Source: RGIG1995 sp045652425 (GTDB lineage Bacteria > Bacillota > Clostridia > Oscillospirales > CAG-272). From it: a DNA stretch of 64,000 bases. The stretch lies in assembly GCA_045652425.1 (NCBI GenBank), contig JAZRUG010000026.1, positions 62,001-126,000 on the forward strand, given 5' to 3'. Of this stretch, positions 50,748 through 58,843 are shown piece after piece (position 1 is the first letter of the stretch; each line of letters opens with the position of its first letter). Below the pieces are notes generated by a model, which saw nothing but the letters and a program-made list of their open reading frames with translations, was not told where the DNA came from and ran no database searches. The position numbers and the translations under genes are program-made.

Positions 50748-52247
50748 ATGAAAAAATTTGCAAAATTTTTAGTTTTGGCGTTGGCTATAGCAGTTATGGC
50801 ATCTGCATTCGCACTTGTTGCATCTGCTGAAGAAGCAGCTGTAGTTGACCCCAGAACTCTCACTCCCGGAAGCGACAGAGTTATCTTTATTAAAGACGCT
50901 CCCAGAGATGAAAACAACGAAGTTGTAGGCGAACTTGCCGGCGACGGTACAGGCACAGACGCTGACAACCCCTTGAAACCCACAGAAGACCACGAAAGAT
51001 TTGACCCCACTGCAGAAAGAAAAAGATGGCACGTTCTTCAAGCTTTCTATCAGGCAGTTGAAATGCTCGCTGATACAGGTGGTACAGTCGTTATCTGCGG
51101 TCCCGTATTCTTTGGTATTAACGAAGTTGGAGACAACGGCGCATCATCTGTAAGAGATATGGAAACCGTAAGATTTAAAGATAAAGTTATCAAGATTACA
51201 TCAGTTTACAACGGTGTTGACTACCGTAAAACTGCAGATGCAAAAATCACATTAAAGACACCTGCAATGCTCAATATTCTCGGTTCTACAATCTGGGAAA
51301 ACATTGACTTCTACACAGACGGTACAGACCGTGCAGTATGTTTCGGCGATTATCCCACACTCGTAGGCCAAGGCATTAACTGCTATCCTACAGACGAAGC
51401 TTTTGAAGGCGTTGCACAGAACTACTTGAGCCTTTCCGGCGGACACAGATATAACGCAAGTTCAAAGAAAACACCTACATTGGTAGTTCAGTCCGGTACG
51501 TACAACAAAATCACAGGTGCTTCTTGGGGTACTGTTGCAACTAACGCTCAGGAAAACTGCAACGTAAACCTTACAATTGAAGGAACAACAACAGTGCTTG
51601 GTGCTATTTCCGGTACAGTTAACTCTAAGTCTCCCTTCGGCGGTAACGTAAACATTACAATTAACGACGGTACATTTGAATGTGATATCAACGGTGTTGG
51701 TGCAACAGGTATGACAAACACAGACGGTATCGTTAAGATGGTTATCAACGGCGGTAACTTCAAGAACGCTTGGTCCATCAACCAGTCAGCAATGGGCGCT
51801 ATAAACAATATGCCCGCATCTTGCTCACTTGACTTCTCAGGTTGGAAGGGTGACACACTCGGTCTTGCTTATGCAAACGGAGTTGTCACTGATATCACAG
51901 ATATCAAATATCCTGCAGGCGTAACAGTTGACCAGCTCAATGAACTCCTCAAGAATGCTCCCGTTGAAGAAGAAACAGAAGCTCCTGCTGCAACAGATGC
52001 TCCCGCAGCTACAGATGCTCCCGATGTTGATGAAACAAAAGCTCCTGCTGCTACAGATGCTCCCGCAGCTACACAAGCTCCCGTTGTTGATGAAACAAAG
52101 GCTCCCGAAACTCAGGCTCCTATAACAACTCCTGACAGTGAAGATGGTGGCTCTAACACAACAATTATCATTATCGCAGTGGCTGTAGTTGCAGTAATTG
52201 CAGGTGTTGTAGTTGGTATCGTTCTCGGCAAGAAAAAGAAGAACTAA
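50748..52247 (+). CDS. Secreted surface protein with Ala/Thr/Pro repeat stalk
   Basis: A signal peptide (FAKFLVLALAIAVMASAFAL) is cut after VASA. Residues ~30-390 are beta-rich with regular Asn/Gly turns (VVQSGTYNKITGASW, NINDGTFECDINGVG-like units), resembling a right-handed beta-helix. Residues ~400-465 are repeats based on APAATDAP and VDETKAP, a probable wall-spanning stalk. The C terminus has one membrane helix (IIIIAVAVVAVIAGVVVGIV) and a KKKKN stop-transfer tail. There is no sortase LPxTG motif. No promoter is visible in the 59-base gap after the deacetylase-like gene, so it may be co-transcribed. Binding partner unknown. Confidence 0.85.
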   Translation: MKKFAKFLVLALAIAVMASAFALVASAEEAAVVDPRTLTPGSDRVIFIKDAPRDENNEVVGELAGDGTGTDADNPLKPTEDHERFDPTAERKRWHVLQAFYQAVEMLADTGGTVVICGPVFFGINEVGDNGASSVRDMETVRFKDKVIKITSVYNGVDYRKTADAKITLKTPAMLNILGSTIWENIDFYTDGTDRAVCFGDYPTLVGQGINCYPTDEAFEGVAQNYLSLSGGHRYNASSKKTPTLVVQSGTYNKITGASWGTVATNAQENCNVNLTIEGTTTVLGAISGTVNSKSPFGGNVNITINDGTFECDINGVGATGMTNTDGIVKMVINGGNFKNAWSINQSAMGAINNMPASCSLDFSGWKGDTLGLAYANGVVTDITDIKYPAGVTVDQLNELLKNAPVEEETEAPAATDAPAATDAPDVDETKAPAATDAPAATQAPVVDETKAPETQAPITTPDSEDGGSNTTIIIIAVAVVAVIAGVVVGIVLGKKKKN

Positions 52248-52268
52248 TTAAAACCGATATAATTAACC

Positions 52269-52304
52269 AAAAAGCGTTTGCGGCAATTGCCACAAACGCT
52301 TTTT
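52269..52304 (+). terminator. Terminator of surface-protein gene
   Basis: AAAAAGCGTTTG (52269-52280) and CAAACGCTTTTT (52293-52304) form a long stem ending in a T run; the loop contains a second small palindrome (GGCAATTGCC). Confidence 0.92.
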
Positions 52305-52404
52305 GTTATATAGCAGTTAAGAATACCTCTCTGTAAAGGTAGTACAGAATCAATAATTATAACAAACCGGAGCCTTTATCTTTGCACAAACATTAGAGTA
52401 TGCT

Positions 52405-52652
52405 TGTAGGGCTCGGCATCCTCGCCGAGCCGAGAAAACAAACAATTTGTACAAACAAGGAACGGGCGATTCGTGAATCGCCCCTACGCTATAATAACAG
52501 CGTACAAACCTGTAGGGCTCGGCGTCCTCGACGAGCCGTTATATACTTTATTATTTCTACAAATAAAATTAAGGGAACTAAATAATAACAGCGGTATAAT
52601 TAGTGCAGAATCTTTCATTTTTTGCGGCTCGTCGAGGACGCCGAGCCCTACA
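52405..52652. repeat. Composite inverted-repeat element
   Basis: Three copies of a 28-base unit starting TGTAGGGCTCGGC: direct at 52405-52432 and 52511-52538, inverted at 52625-52652. The second and third are exact complements; the first differs at two positions and so forms its own hairpin (52410-52431). Between the first two is another hairpin, GGGCGATTC-GT-GAATCGCCC (52464-52483). No reading frame. The whole block looks like nested palindromic elements. Confidence 0.88.
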
Positions 52653-52693
52653 ATATAGAGATAAAGTTTGTATAAATAATAGTAGCACAAACC

Positions 52694-52744
52694 GGCTATT
52701 CAAGGTTTCTTTGCTTACTTTCTTTCCTTAAAAGAAGGTAAGTA
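52694..52744. repeat. 51-bp direct repeat, copy A
   Basis: Begins GGCTATTCAAGGTTTCTTTG. Nearly the same 51 bases recur at 52773-52823, with 28 bases between the copies. Confidence 0.88.
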
Positions 52745-52772
52745 TGTACAAATAATAAAGTATGTACAGACT

Positions 52773-52823
52773 GGCTATTCAAGGTTTCTTTGCCTACTTT
52801 CTTTCCTTAAAAGAAAGTAGGTA
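52773..52823. repeat. 51-bp direct repeat, copy B
   Basis: Second copy of the 52694-52744 unit. Here CCTACTTTCTT and AAGAAAGTAGG form a perfect stem; copy A has changes in both arms that weaken it. Confidence 0.88.
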
Positions 52824-52853
52824 AAAAAATGTGTGTGGGCAATCGCCCACACA
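52822..52853 (-). terminator. Terminator of thiolase gene
   Basis: GTGTGTGGGC and GCCCACACAC form a ten-base stem; the A run at 52823-52829 gives a T tract on the minus strand. It lies just past the thiolase stop. Confidence 0.88.
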
Positions 52854-52863
52854 CTCGTTAATT

Positions 52864-54054
52864 TTATACTCTCTGGAAGAGTGCGGATACACCGAGACCG
52901 CCGCCGCAGCAAGAAGAAATGATACCCATTTCGCCACCATTATCAATAAGCTGCTGAAGGGCAAACAATGCAACTCTGCCGCCCGAAGCACCGTTAGGAT
53001 GTCCGTATGCAATAGCGCCGCCGTTGGGATTCCACTTAGCCATATCAATTGACTGACCGCCAATCTTTTCCATTTCACGAATAACGCTGAGGTTCTGAGC
53101 CGCAAATGCTTCGTTACACTCATATACGTCTATATCCGAAAGACCGAGTCCGTGTTTTTTCATAAGCTTCATGTTGGAATATGCAGGACCGATACCCATA
53201 AGTTTAGGATCACAACCAACGTCGCATCCGCCTACCCAACGAGCAATAGGTGTGTAACCCAATGCCTTTGCTTTTTCTTCACTCATCATAAGAAGCATAG
53301 ATGCTCCGTCGTTTCTGCCACTCGCGTTACCAGCAGTAGTTACACCGCCTTCGTTAACGGGACGAAGCTTCTGAAGTCCTTCAAGCGTACTTTCCGGACG
53401 GGGATGTTCGTCTTTTGCTATAACAATTTCGGGTGTCTTCTTTGTTGCGGGAATTACAACGGGCATAATTCTCTTTGCAAGGAAGCCGCTTTCATCGGCA
53501 GCCTTTGCTCTCATCTGGCTGCGAAGTGCAAACTCGTCGCATTCTTCACGTGTAACACCCCAAGTCTTTGCCATAAGGTCGGATACCTGAAGCATAATAA
53601 GATTATCCTCTGCCTTAGGTGCAAGAGAAGGAGCTATAGCTGTGGGAGCTATCATCTTATAAGGCTCTGTAGAAGTTGAGAATTTAACAAAGCGCTGGCT
53701 GAACGTTTCACCGCCGCCAACAAGAACCACGTCTGCATCATCAAGCATAATACGGTATGCTGCGTGGTTAATAGCCGCAATTGCAGAGCCGCACTGCATC
53801 TCAACTGCAACAGCAGATGATTCGTAAGGAAGACCTGCCTGAAGAGCTGCAAAACGCGCAGGGTTAGGACACTTTGCATCGCCGTTTGCCGTACCGAAAT
53901 ATACTGCATCAAGATCCTTGGGGTCAAGATTTGTCTTCTCCATAAGACCTTTAATTACCATTGCCGCCATATCAACTGTATGGAACTGACGGAGGCCGCC
54001 GCCAAGTCTTCCAAAGGGAGTACGGAGGCCGTCTACAATTACTACGTTTTTCAT
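52864..54054 (-). CDS. Acetyl-CoA acetyltransferase (thiolase)
   Basis: Thiolase family, joining two acetyl-CoA to acetoacetyl-CoA or cleaving 3-ketoacyl-CoA. The acyl-carrying Cys is in VEMQCGSAIAAINHAA. The catalytic His is in IAYGHPNGASGGR and the second Cys in SSCCGGGLGVSALF. The usual NVNGGAIALGHP is here WNPNGGAIAYGHPNG. At 396 residues it is standard. It has its own promoter and terminator and faces away from the CoA-transferase genes, though both sets may serve acyl-CoA fermentation. Confidence 0.95.
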   Translation of the reverse strand: MKNVVIVDGLRTPFGRLGGGLRQFHTVDMAAMVIKGLMEKTNLDPKDLDAVYFGTANGDAKCPNPARFAALQAGLPYESSAVAVEMQCGSAIAAINHAAYRIMLDDADVVLVGGGETFSQRFVKFSTSTEPYKMIAPTAIAPSLAPKAEDNLIMLQVSDLMAKTWGVTREECDEFALRSQMRAKAADESGFLAKRIMPVVIPATKKTPEIVIAKDEHPRPESTLEGLQKLRPVNEGGVTTAGNASGRNDGASMLLMMSEEKAKALGYTPIARWVGGCDVGCDPKLMGIGPAYSNMKLMKKHGLGLSDIDVYECNEAFAAQNLSVIREMEKIGGQSIDMAKWNPNGGAIAYGHPNGASGGRVALFALQQLIDNGGEMGIISSCCGGGLGVSALFQRV

Positions 54055-54127
54055 GAATTTTCAACACTCCTGTATATTGTTTATTATTAGCTCGAGTAGC
54101 AAAAAACCTACCCTATGTTTCCATTAT

Positions 54128-54156
54128 ACTATAACACAAAAATAACGCTTCGTCAA
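54128..54156 (-). promoter_or_regulatory. Promoter of thiolase gene
   Basis: Minus-strand TTGACG (54151-54156), 17 bases, TATAGT (54128-54133). Confidence 0.7.
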
Positions 54157-54218
54157 TGGACAAATCCTACTTTTTTCGTTTATATTTAGCACGATATTAA
54201 CAAAAGAAAGAAAATATG

Positions 54219-54247
54219 TTGACATATTTTAACGATATATATATAAT
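54219..54247 (+). promoter_or_regulatory. Consensus promoter of CoA-transferase/SDR operon
   Basis: TTGACA (54219-54224), 17 bases, TATAAT (54242-54247): a perfect sigma-A match, 63 bases from the first ATG. Confidence 0.85.
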
Positions 54248-54310
54248 TAATATGCGTAATTGCTTATAAAATCTTATTATGTTTATTAAAAACCACAAGG
54301 AGAAACCGCT

Positions 54311-55537
54311 ATGAGAAAACCACTTGAAGGAATTAAAGTCGTTGACCTTACCACCTTTGTTGCAGCCCCTGTTGCTGCACGTATGCTCGGTGATATGGGC
54401 GCTGAAGTTATCAAAATCGAATCCCCAAAAGGAGATGGTTGGAGAGGCTTCGGCATAAGCTTTAACAGACGCTTCAATGACGATGAAAACCCTATCTTTG
54501 ATATATACAACTCGGGCAAGAAATTGATATCAGTCAATTTAAAAAGCGACGAGGGAAAAGAAATTATGTGGAAGCTTTTGGATGATGCCGACGTATTTGT
54601 AACAAATACCCGTCTTGATGCATTGAAACGTCTCGGTCTTGCTTACGAAGATCTTAAAGAACGTTACCCCAAGCTTATTTATGCGCTCGTTCTCGGCTAC
54701 GGCGAAAAAGGCCCCGATGCCGCTAAACCCGCTTTTGATACAACGGCATTCTGGGCAAGAACAGGCTTCCCCCGAGATATGTCTCCCCTTACAGATTCCT
54801 ACATTCCTTTGACGTCTCCCTCAAGTGTTGGCGATACCGTTACAGCATACAATCTTACAATGCAGATATGTGCTGCGCTTTTGGGTAGAGAACGCTCCGG
54901 TAGAGGCGAATGCGTAAAAGCAGGCCTTTATCATACCGGCATCTTCACTATGGGTACAATGGAAATTGCTACACAAAAGCCTTGGGGAATGGAATATCCC
55001 AGAGCACGTAACTGGAGTGCACAACCCAGCGGTTGTTGGGAAACAAAAGACGGAGAATGGTTCTATGCTGCTACAGGTGACGTTCCCACCAATCTACCCA
55101 AGATATTTAAAATGATTGGCAGACCAGATCTTGTCGGTGATGAAAGATATGCCACACTAAAAGCAAGAGCCGAGTCTAACGGAGAGTTTTACAGATTGCT
55201 TCGTGACGCTTTTAAAACAAAGACTCTCGACGAATGGCTTAAACTTGCAAATGAATATGACCTTCCTTTTGTGAGAATGAATCATTTCAGCGACGTTACT
55301 ACCGACGAACAGGCTTGGGCTAACGGCTATCTTGAATATATGACCTGTCCTAACGGCGAAACACTTACCATGCCTACACCTCCTATTGAAATGGAATCAG
55401 TCGGCGAAATAGTTACCAAACCCGCACCCAAGGTTGGCGGAGACACCGAAGAGGTTCTTCTCAAAATGGGTTACACCAAAGAACAAATTGCCGCAATGGA
55501 AGAAAGCGGCGCTGTTTACACAGGCGAAAAGAAATAA
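54311..55537 (+). CDS. CaiB/BaiF family III CoA-transferase, copy 1
   Basis: Family III CoA-transferase: LEGIKVVDLTTFVAAPVAAR, LGDMGAEVIKIE, NSGKKLISVNLKSDEGKEI, and the region AKPAFDTTAFWARTGF holding the candidate catalytic Asp. It then has SGRGECVKAGLYHTGIFTMG and WETKDGEWFY. The pattern is nearest to HadA/FldA-type enzymes that move CoA onto 2-hydroxy acids, but specificity cannot be read and no 2-hydroxyacyl-CoA dehydratase genes are in the window. At 408 residues it is normal. Paralogue of the next gene; the last 126 bases before the final codons are identical in the two. Confidence 0.93.
   Translation: MRKPLEGIKVVDLTTFVAAPVAARMLGDMGAEVIKIESPKGDGWRGFGISFNRRFNDDENPIFDIYNSGKKLISVNLKSDEGKEIMWKLLDDADVFVTNTRLDALKRLGLAYEDLKERYPKLIYALVLGYGEKGPDAAKPAFDTTAFWARTGFPRDMSPLTDSYIPLTSPSSVGDTVTAYNLTMQICAALLGRERSGRGECVKAGLYHTGIFTMGTMEIATQKPWGMEYPRARNWSAQPSGCWETKDGEWFYAATGDVPTNLPKIFKMIGRPDLVGDERYATLKARAESNGEFYRLLRDAFKTKTLDEWLKLANEYDLPFVRMNHFSDVTTDEQAWANGYLEYMTCPNGETLTMPTPPIEMESVGEIVTKPAPKVGGDTEEVLLKMGYTKEQIAAMEESGAVYTGEKK
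55400..55525 (+). repeat. 126-bp block identical in both CoA-transferase genes, copy 1
   Basis: From GTCGGCGAAATAG to CACAGGC, identical base for base to 56647-56772, while the rest of the two genes differs at many positions. Confidence 0.92.
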
Positions 55538-55569
55538 GCTAATCTGTTTTTTAAAAAGGATGTTTTGCT

Positions 55570-56784
55570 ATGAGCAAACCACTTGAAGGAATAAAAGTCG
55601 TTGACCTCACCACCTTTGTTGCAGCCCCTGTTTGCGCCCGTATATTAGGCGATTTGGGAGCTGAAGTAATTAAAATCGAACACAAAAACGGTGACGGTTG
55701 GAGATTAAGCGGTAAAGGCTATAACCGACGTTTTGGTGACGATGCAAACCCTATTTTCGATATATATAATTCGGGTAAGAAATTCATTTCTCTTGATTTG
55801 AAAAATCCAAAAGGAAAAGAAATATTCGATAAGCTTTTGGGGAATGCCGACATATTCGTAACCAATACACGTCCTGCTGCACTTAAGCGTCTCGGTATTG
55901 CTTACGAAGATATTAAAGAACGTTATCCCAGGCTTATATATGCCATTGTTCTCGGATACGGCGAAAAAGGTCCCGATGCTTCAGAACCCGCTTTCGATAC
56001 AACTGCGTTCTGGACAAGAACCGGCTTTGCGCGTGATACGTCTCCCCTTAATGACGATTACGTACCGGTTAACTTACCGTCCGGCGCAGGAGATTCCGTT
56101 ACAGCATATAATCTTACATATCAAATATGCGCCGCACTCTTCAGCAGAGAACGTTCAGGCAAAGGTCAATGTGTAAGATCAGGTCTTTATCATACCGGCA
56201 TATTTACAATGGGCACGATGGAAATTGCCACACAAAAGCCTTGGGGATCAAGATATCCCATAAGACGTTCTGAAGGCAGCTACCTCGGCGGTTCTTGGGA
56301 AACAAAAGACGGTGATTGGTTTTATATAGCAGTCCCCGGTGCCGGTTCCTTGGAAAGAGTACTCAATTTTATTGGCAGACCCGAGCTTATCGACGATGAG
56401 GATTTTAATGAACTGAAAAATAATCGCAAGGGAATTTATCAATTCTTTGCTGACATTTATAAAACAAAAACTCTCGCCGAATGGCAACAAATTGCAAAAG
56501 AAAAAGATATTCCTCTTTCAAGAATGAATCACTTCAGCGACGTTACGACAGATGAACAAGCTTGGGCCAACGGATACCTTGAGCGTATGACTTGCCGCAA
56601 CGGAGACGTTATAACCATGCCGACACCGCCTATTGAAATGGATACGGTCGGCGAAATAGTTACCAAACCCGCACCCAAGGTTGGCGGAGACACCGAAGAG
56701 GTTCTTCTCAAAATGGGTTACACCAAAGAACAAATTGCCGCAATGGAAGAAAGCGGCGCTGTTTACACAGGCAAAAAAAAATAA
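55570..56784 (+). CDS. CaiB/BaiF family III CoA-transferase, copy 2
   Basis: A second family III CoA-transferase, 32 bases after the first and clearly paralogous: same opening LEGIKVVDLTTFVAAPVCAR, candidate catalytic region SEPAFDTTAFWTRTGF, and the same C terminus. Residues ~235-320 (RYPIRRSEGSYLGGSWETKD, VPGAGSLERVLNFIGRPEL) diverge most, which could set a different acyl partner. 404 residues. Two subunits of a heteromer, or two enzymes with different substrates, are both possible. Confidence 0.93.
   Translation: MSKPLEGIKVVDLTTFVAAPVCARILGDLGAEVIKIEHKNGDGWRLSGKGYNRRFGDDANPIFDIYNSGKKFISLDLKNPKGKEIFDKLLGNADIFVTNTRPAALKRLGIAYEDIKERYPRLIYAIVLGYGEKGPDASEPAFDTTAFWTRTGFARDTSPLNDDYVPVNLPSGAGDSVTAYNLTYQICAALFSRERSGKGQCVRSGLYHTGIFTMGTMEIATQKPWGSRYPIRRSEGSYLGGSWETKDGDWFYIAVPGAGSLERVLNFIGRPELIDDEDFNELKNNRKGIYQFFADIYKTKTLAEWQQIAKEKDIPLSRMNHFSDVTTDEQAWANGYLERMTCRNGDVITMPTPPIEMDTVGEIVTKPAPKVGGDTEEVLLKMGYTKEQIAAMEESGAVYTGKKK
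56647..56772 (+). repeat. 126-bp block identical in both CoA-transferase genes, copy 2
   Basis: Identical to 55400-55525 without gap or mismatch. Confidence 0.92.
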
Positions 56785-56820
56785 ATACATTAAAACCATA
56801 AATATTAAAGGAGAATAACT

Positions 56821-57570
56821 ATGGGAAAATTAACTAACAAATACGCCGTTGTTACAGGCGCAGGTAAGGGTATAGGCAAAGCTATTGTTAAACGCTTACT
56901 CGAAGACGACGTAGCAGGCGTTGCTATACTTGAAATGGACATCGCTCTCGCAGAGGCTACTGCAAAAGAATTCGATCCTACAGGAGACCGTGTTATCGCA
57001 GTTAAATGTAACGTTGCTTCCCAGGAAGAAGTTCACACTGCTTTTGAAACCGTATTTGCAAAATTCGGCAGAGTTGACATTCTCGTTAACAATGCAGGTA
57101 TCACAAGAGACGCTATGTTCCACAAGATGACTGTCGATCAGGCAAAGCTTGTTATGGACGTTCACTTCTTTGGCACGTTCTACTGCTGTCAGGAAGTTAT
57201 CCCCGGAATGAGAGACCGCGCTTACGGTAAGATAGTTAACATTTCATCTACGTCTGCAATGGGTAACGTTGGTCAGTGTAACTACTCCGCTGCAAAATCT
57301 GCTATTGAAGGCTTTACAAGAACTCTTGCTCTTGAAAGCGCAAGAAAGAATATCACTGTTAACGCTATTGCTCCCGGTATGATAGCTACTGATATTCTTA
57401 ATACTATCCCCGAGGATATTATGAAACAGAAGATTGCTTCCGTTCCTATGCAGAGACTCGGTGATCCCTCCGAAATTGCTTCCGTTGTTTCATTCCTTGC
57501 AAGCGACGACTCTTCTTGGATTACAGGTAATACACTCGTTGTATCCGGTGGCATTAAGCTTAAGCCCTAA
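56821..57570 (+). CDS. Short-chain dehydrogenase/reductase, FabG-like
   Basis: Classical SDR: NAD(P)-binding TGAGKGIGKA at residues 12-21, ILVNNAGITRDAMFHKM, catalytic Ser in VNISSTSAMGNVGQCNYSAA with Tyr-x3-Lys in YSAAKSA, and a closing WITGNTLVVSGG. At 249 residues it is typical of 3-oxoacyl-ACP or acetoacetyl-CoA reductases and hydroxysteroid dehydrogenases. Placement behind two CoA-transferases suggests reduction of a 3-oxoacyl-CoA. GGAG precedes the start. Third gene of the operon. Confidence 0.93.
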   Translation: MGKLTNKYAVVTGAGKGIGKAIVKRLLEDDVAGVAILEMDIALAEATAKEFDPTGDRVIAVKCNVASQEEVHTAFETVFAKFGRVDILVNNAGITRDAMFHKMTVDQAKLVMDVHFFGTFYCCQEVIPGMRDRAYGKIVNISSTSAMGNVGQCNYSAAKSAIEGFTRTLALESARKNITVNAIAPGMIATDILNTIPEDIMKQKIASVPMQRLGDPSEIASVVSFLASDDSSWITGNTLVVSGGIKLKP

Positions 57571-57586
57571 CAGTTTTTTGAGAATT

Positions 57587-57688
57587 AAAAAGAATTTTCT
57601 CGCCGATTTCTAATTTGATATATCATTGTTCCTTTAAATTTATTATCTCTATTTCGTACTCTTTGATGTAGCGATAACATCTCGGCAT
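57587..57688 (-). pseudogene. IS3-type OrfA (transposase) remnant with internal stop
   Basis: AAAGGAGGG (minus strand, 57697-57705) stands 7-8 bases before an ATG at 57688. The frame reads MPRCYRYIKEYEIEIINLKE, then Q, a TGA at 57623-57625, and continues in the same frame with YIKLEIGEKILF. Helix-turn-helix OrfA proteins of IS3-like elements have the pattern Y-K-x-I-x-x-Y-E-x-x-I-x-x-L-K-E-Q-G-x-T-x-x-E-I-G-E-K-L-G-F, so the TGA sits where Gly (GGA) is expected. The rest of the element is gone. The family assignment is from memory of the pattern. Confidence 0.5.
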
Positions 57689-57695
57689 AAAAATT

Positions 57696-57738
57696 CCCTC
57701 CTTTGGTTTTTCTTAATTATACCATAGGAGGGTTTTTT
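57696..57738 (+). terminator. Hairpin downstream of SDR gene
   Basis: CCCTCCTTTGGT (57696-57707) pairs with ACCATAGGAGGG (57721-57732) with one mismatch, followed by a T run. On the minus strand the same stem covers the ribosome site of the transposase remnant, as in insertion sequences that protect against read-through translation. Confidence 0.75.
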
Positions 57739-57786
57739 ATTATCCGTTTTCTAACGGTTCAGTTCAAACATACGGGAAAATTTAAT

Positions 57787-58686
57787 TTACTTCTGAACTT
57801 TCGTGATTTTGTTGTAAAGCTTGGTTATATCTTTCAAAATATCGGTATGGTTGAAATCTTTGAGGTAGATAATATTCGTTTCTCTTATCATACTTAAATT
57901 TTCTATAGGTAAAATAGTCATTTTCTGTTTTCTTACTTCGTCCATACAAGTTGATTTCGGCAAAATAGACACCCCGAGATTCTTTCTTATAAGAGTCTTA
58001 ATAGTATCAATATTGTCAACCTCAAGGATAACGTTAAACTCATCAATTGACCTGTTTATACTTTCAAGACTGCTGATAAACAAGTTTACCGTCCCCGACA
58101 TCGGAAGTCTTAAAATAAGTCTTTGCTTTTTCAGTTCCTCAATAGTAACCATAGACTGCGTGGATATGGGATTCTCGTTGGCAACCGCGCATACAAGATA
58201 GTCGGTATCAAGCAATACAGAATTAATATCCGCATTACTCGAAACACCTTCCACAATTGCAAAGTCTATTTCATAATTTTCAAGCATACTATAAAGATTT
58301 TTTATGGAGTCTGTGATAATCGTAATAATAATATCAGGATTATCGTTTCCGTATTTTGCCAATACCTCGGCAATAACGTTACTTTCCGCAGTATGAGTAA
58401 TACCTATACGCAAACGCTCAATATTATTTTCTCTGTCGGAAAGAACTTCCTTCATCCTGTCGTAAATCGCATTTATTCTCATTGCATATTTTACGACAAT
58501 TTCCCCCGCTGCAGTAAGCCTTAAATCGCCTTTTTTGCGGGAAAAGATAGTAATTCCAAGCTCTGTTTCAAGCTGTTTAATGTGGTGGCTGACAGCGGGC
58601 TGTGTAAGAGACAGTACCTCTGCGGCTCTTGTAAAGTTTCCGTATTTTGCTACCGTCAGCAACGATTCAATTTTAGGATCGACCAT
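57787..58686 (-). CDS. LysR-family transcriptional regulator
   Basis: N-terminal helix-turn-helix (LLTVAKYGNFTRAAEVLSLT, QPAVSHHIKQLETELGITIF), followed by the ligand-binding domain (LRIGITHTAESNVIAEVLAK, YEIDFAIVEGVSSNADI). 299 residues, normal. It is divergent from the antiporter gene and convergent with the CoA-transferase/SDR operon. It could regulate either; the divergent antiporter is the default expectation. Confidence 0.93.
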   Translation of the reverse strand: MVDPKIESLLTVAKYGNFTRAAEVLSLTQPAVSHHIKQLETELGITIFSRKKGDLRLTAAGEIVVKYAMRINAIYDRMKEVLSDRENNIERLRIGITHTAESNVIAEVLAKYGNDNPDIIITIITDSIKNLYSMLENYEIDFAIVEGVSSNADINSVLLDTDYLVCAVANENPISTQSMVTIEELKKQRLILRLPMSGTVNLFISSLESINRSIDEFNVILEVDNIDTIKTLIRKNLGVSILPKSTCMDEVRKQKMTILPIENLSMIRETNIIYLKDFNHTDILKDITKLYNKITKVQK

Positions 58687-58843
58687 AACATACCTCGGTG
58701 TTCATTACATTTTTTTATGAAAAACTAAATAAAAATAATTTTTCTTTTTATTGATATTAGTGTATCATATAAAATATATAAATGCAATAGTTTTTTATTT
58801 TATTTTTAAATTAATTTAATCACAAGAAAAGGGGGAATTAAAA

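Noticed and set aside
51957..52130. Repetitive DNA that could be taken for a CRISPR or minisatellite
   Set aside because: The repeats are in frame and encode the APAATDAP/VDETKAP stalk of the surface protein; units are short, degenerate and without spacers.
52405..52652. Link between the composite block and the 248-bp repeats because of equal length
   Set aside because: The sequences and stem layout are unrelated; the shared length is probably coincidence.
54311..57570. Reading the CoA-transferase/SDR operon as a bai bile-acid operon
   Set aside because: BaiF and BaiA families overlap with these proteins, but baiB, baiCD, baiE and baiH-like genes are missing, so bile-acid conversion cannot be supported.
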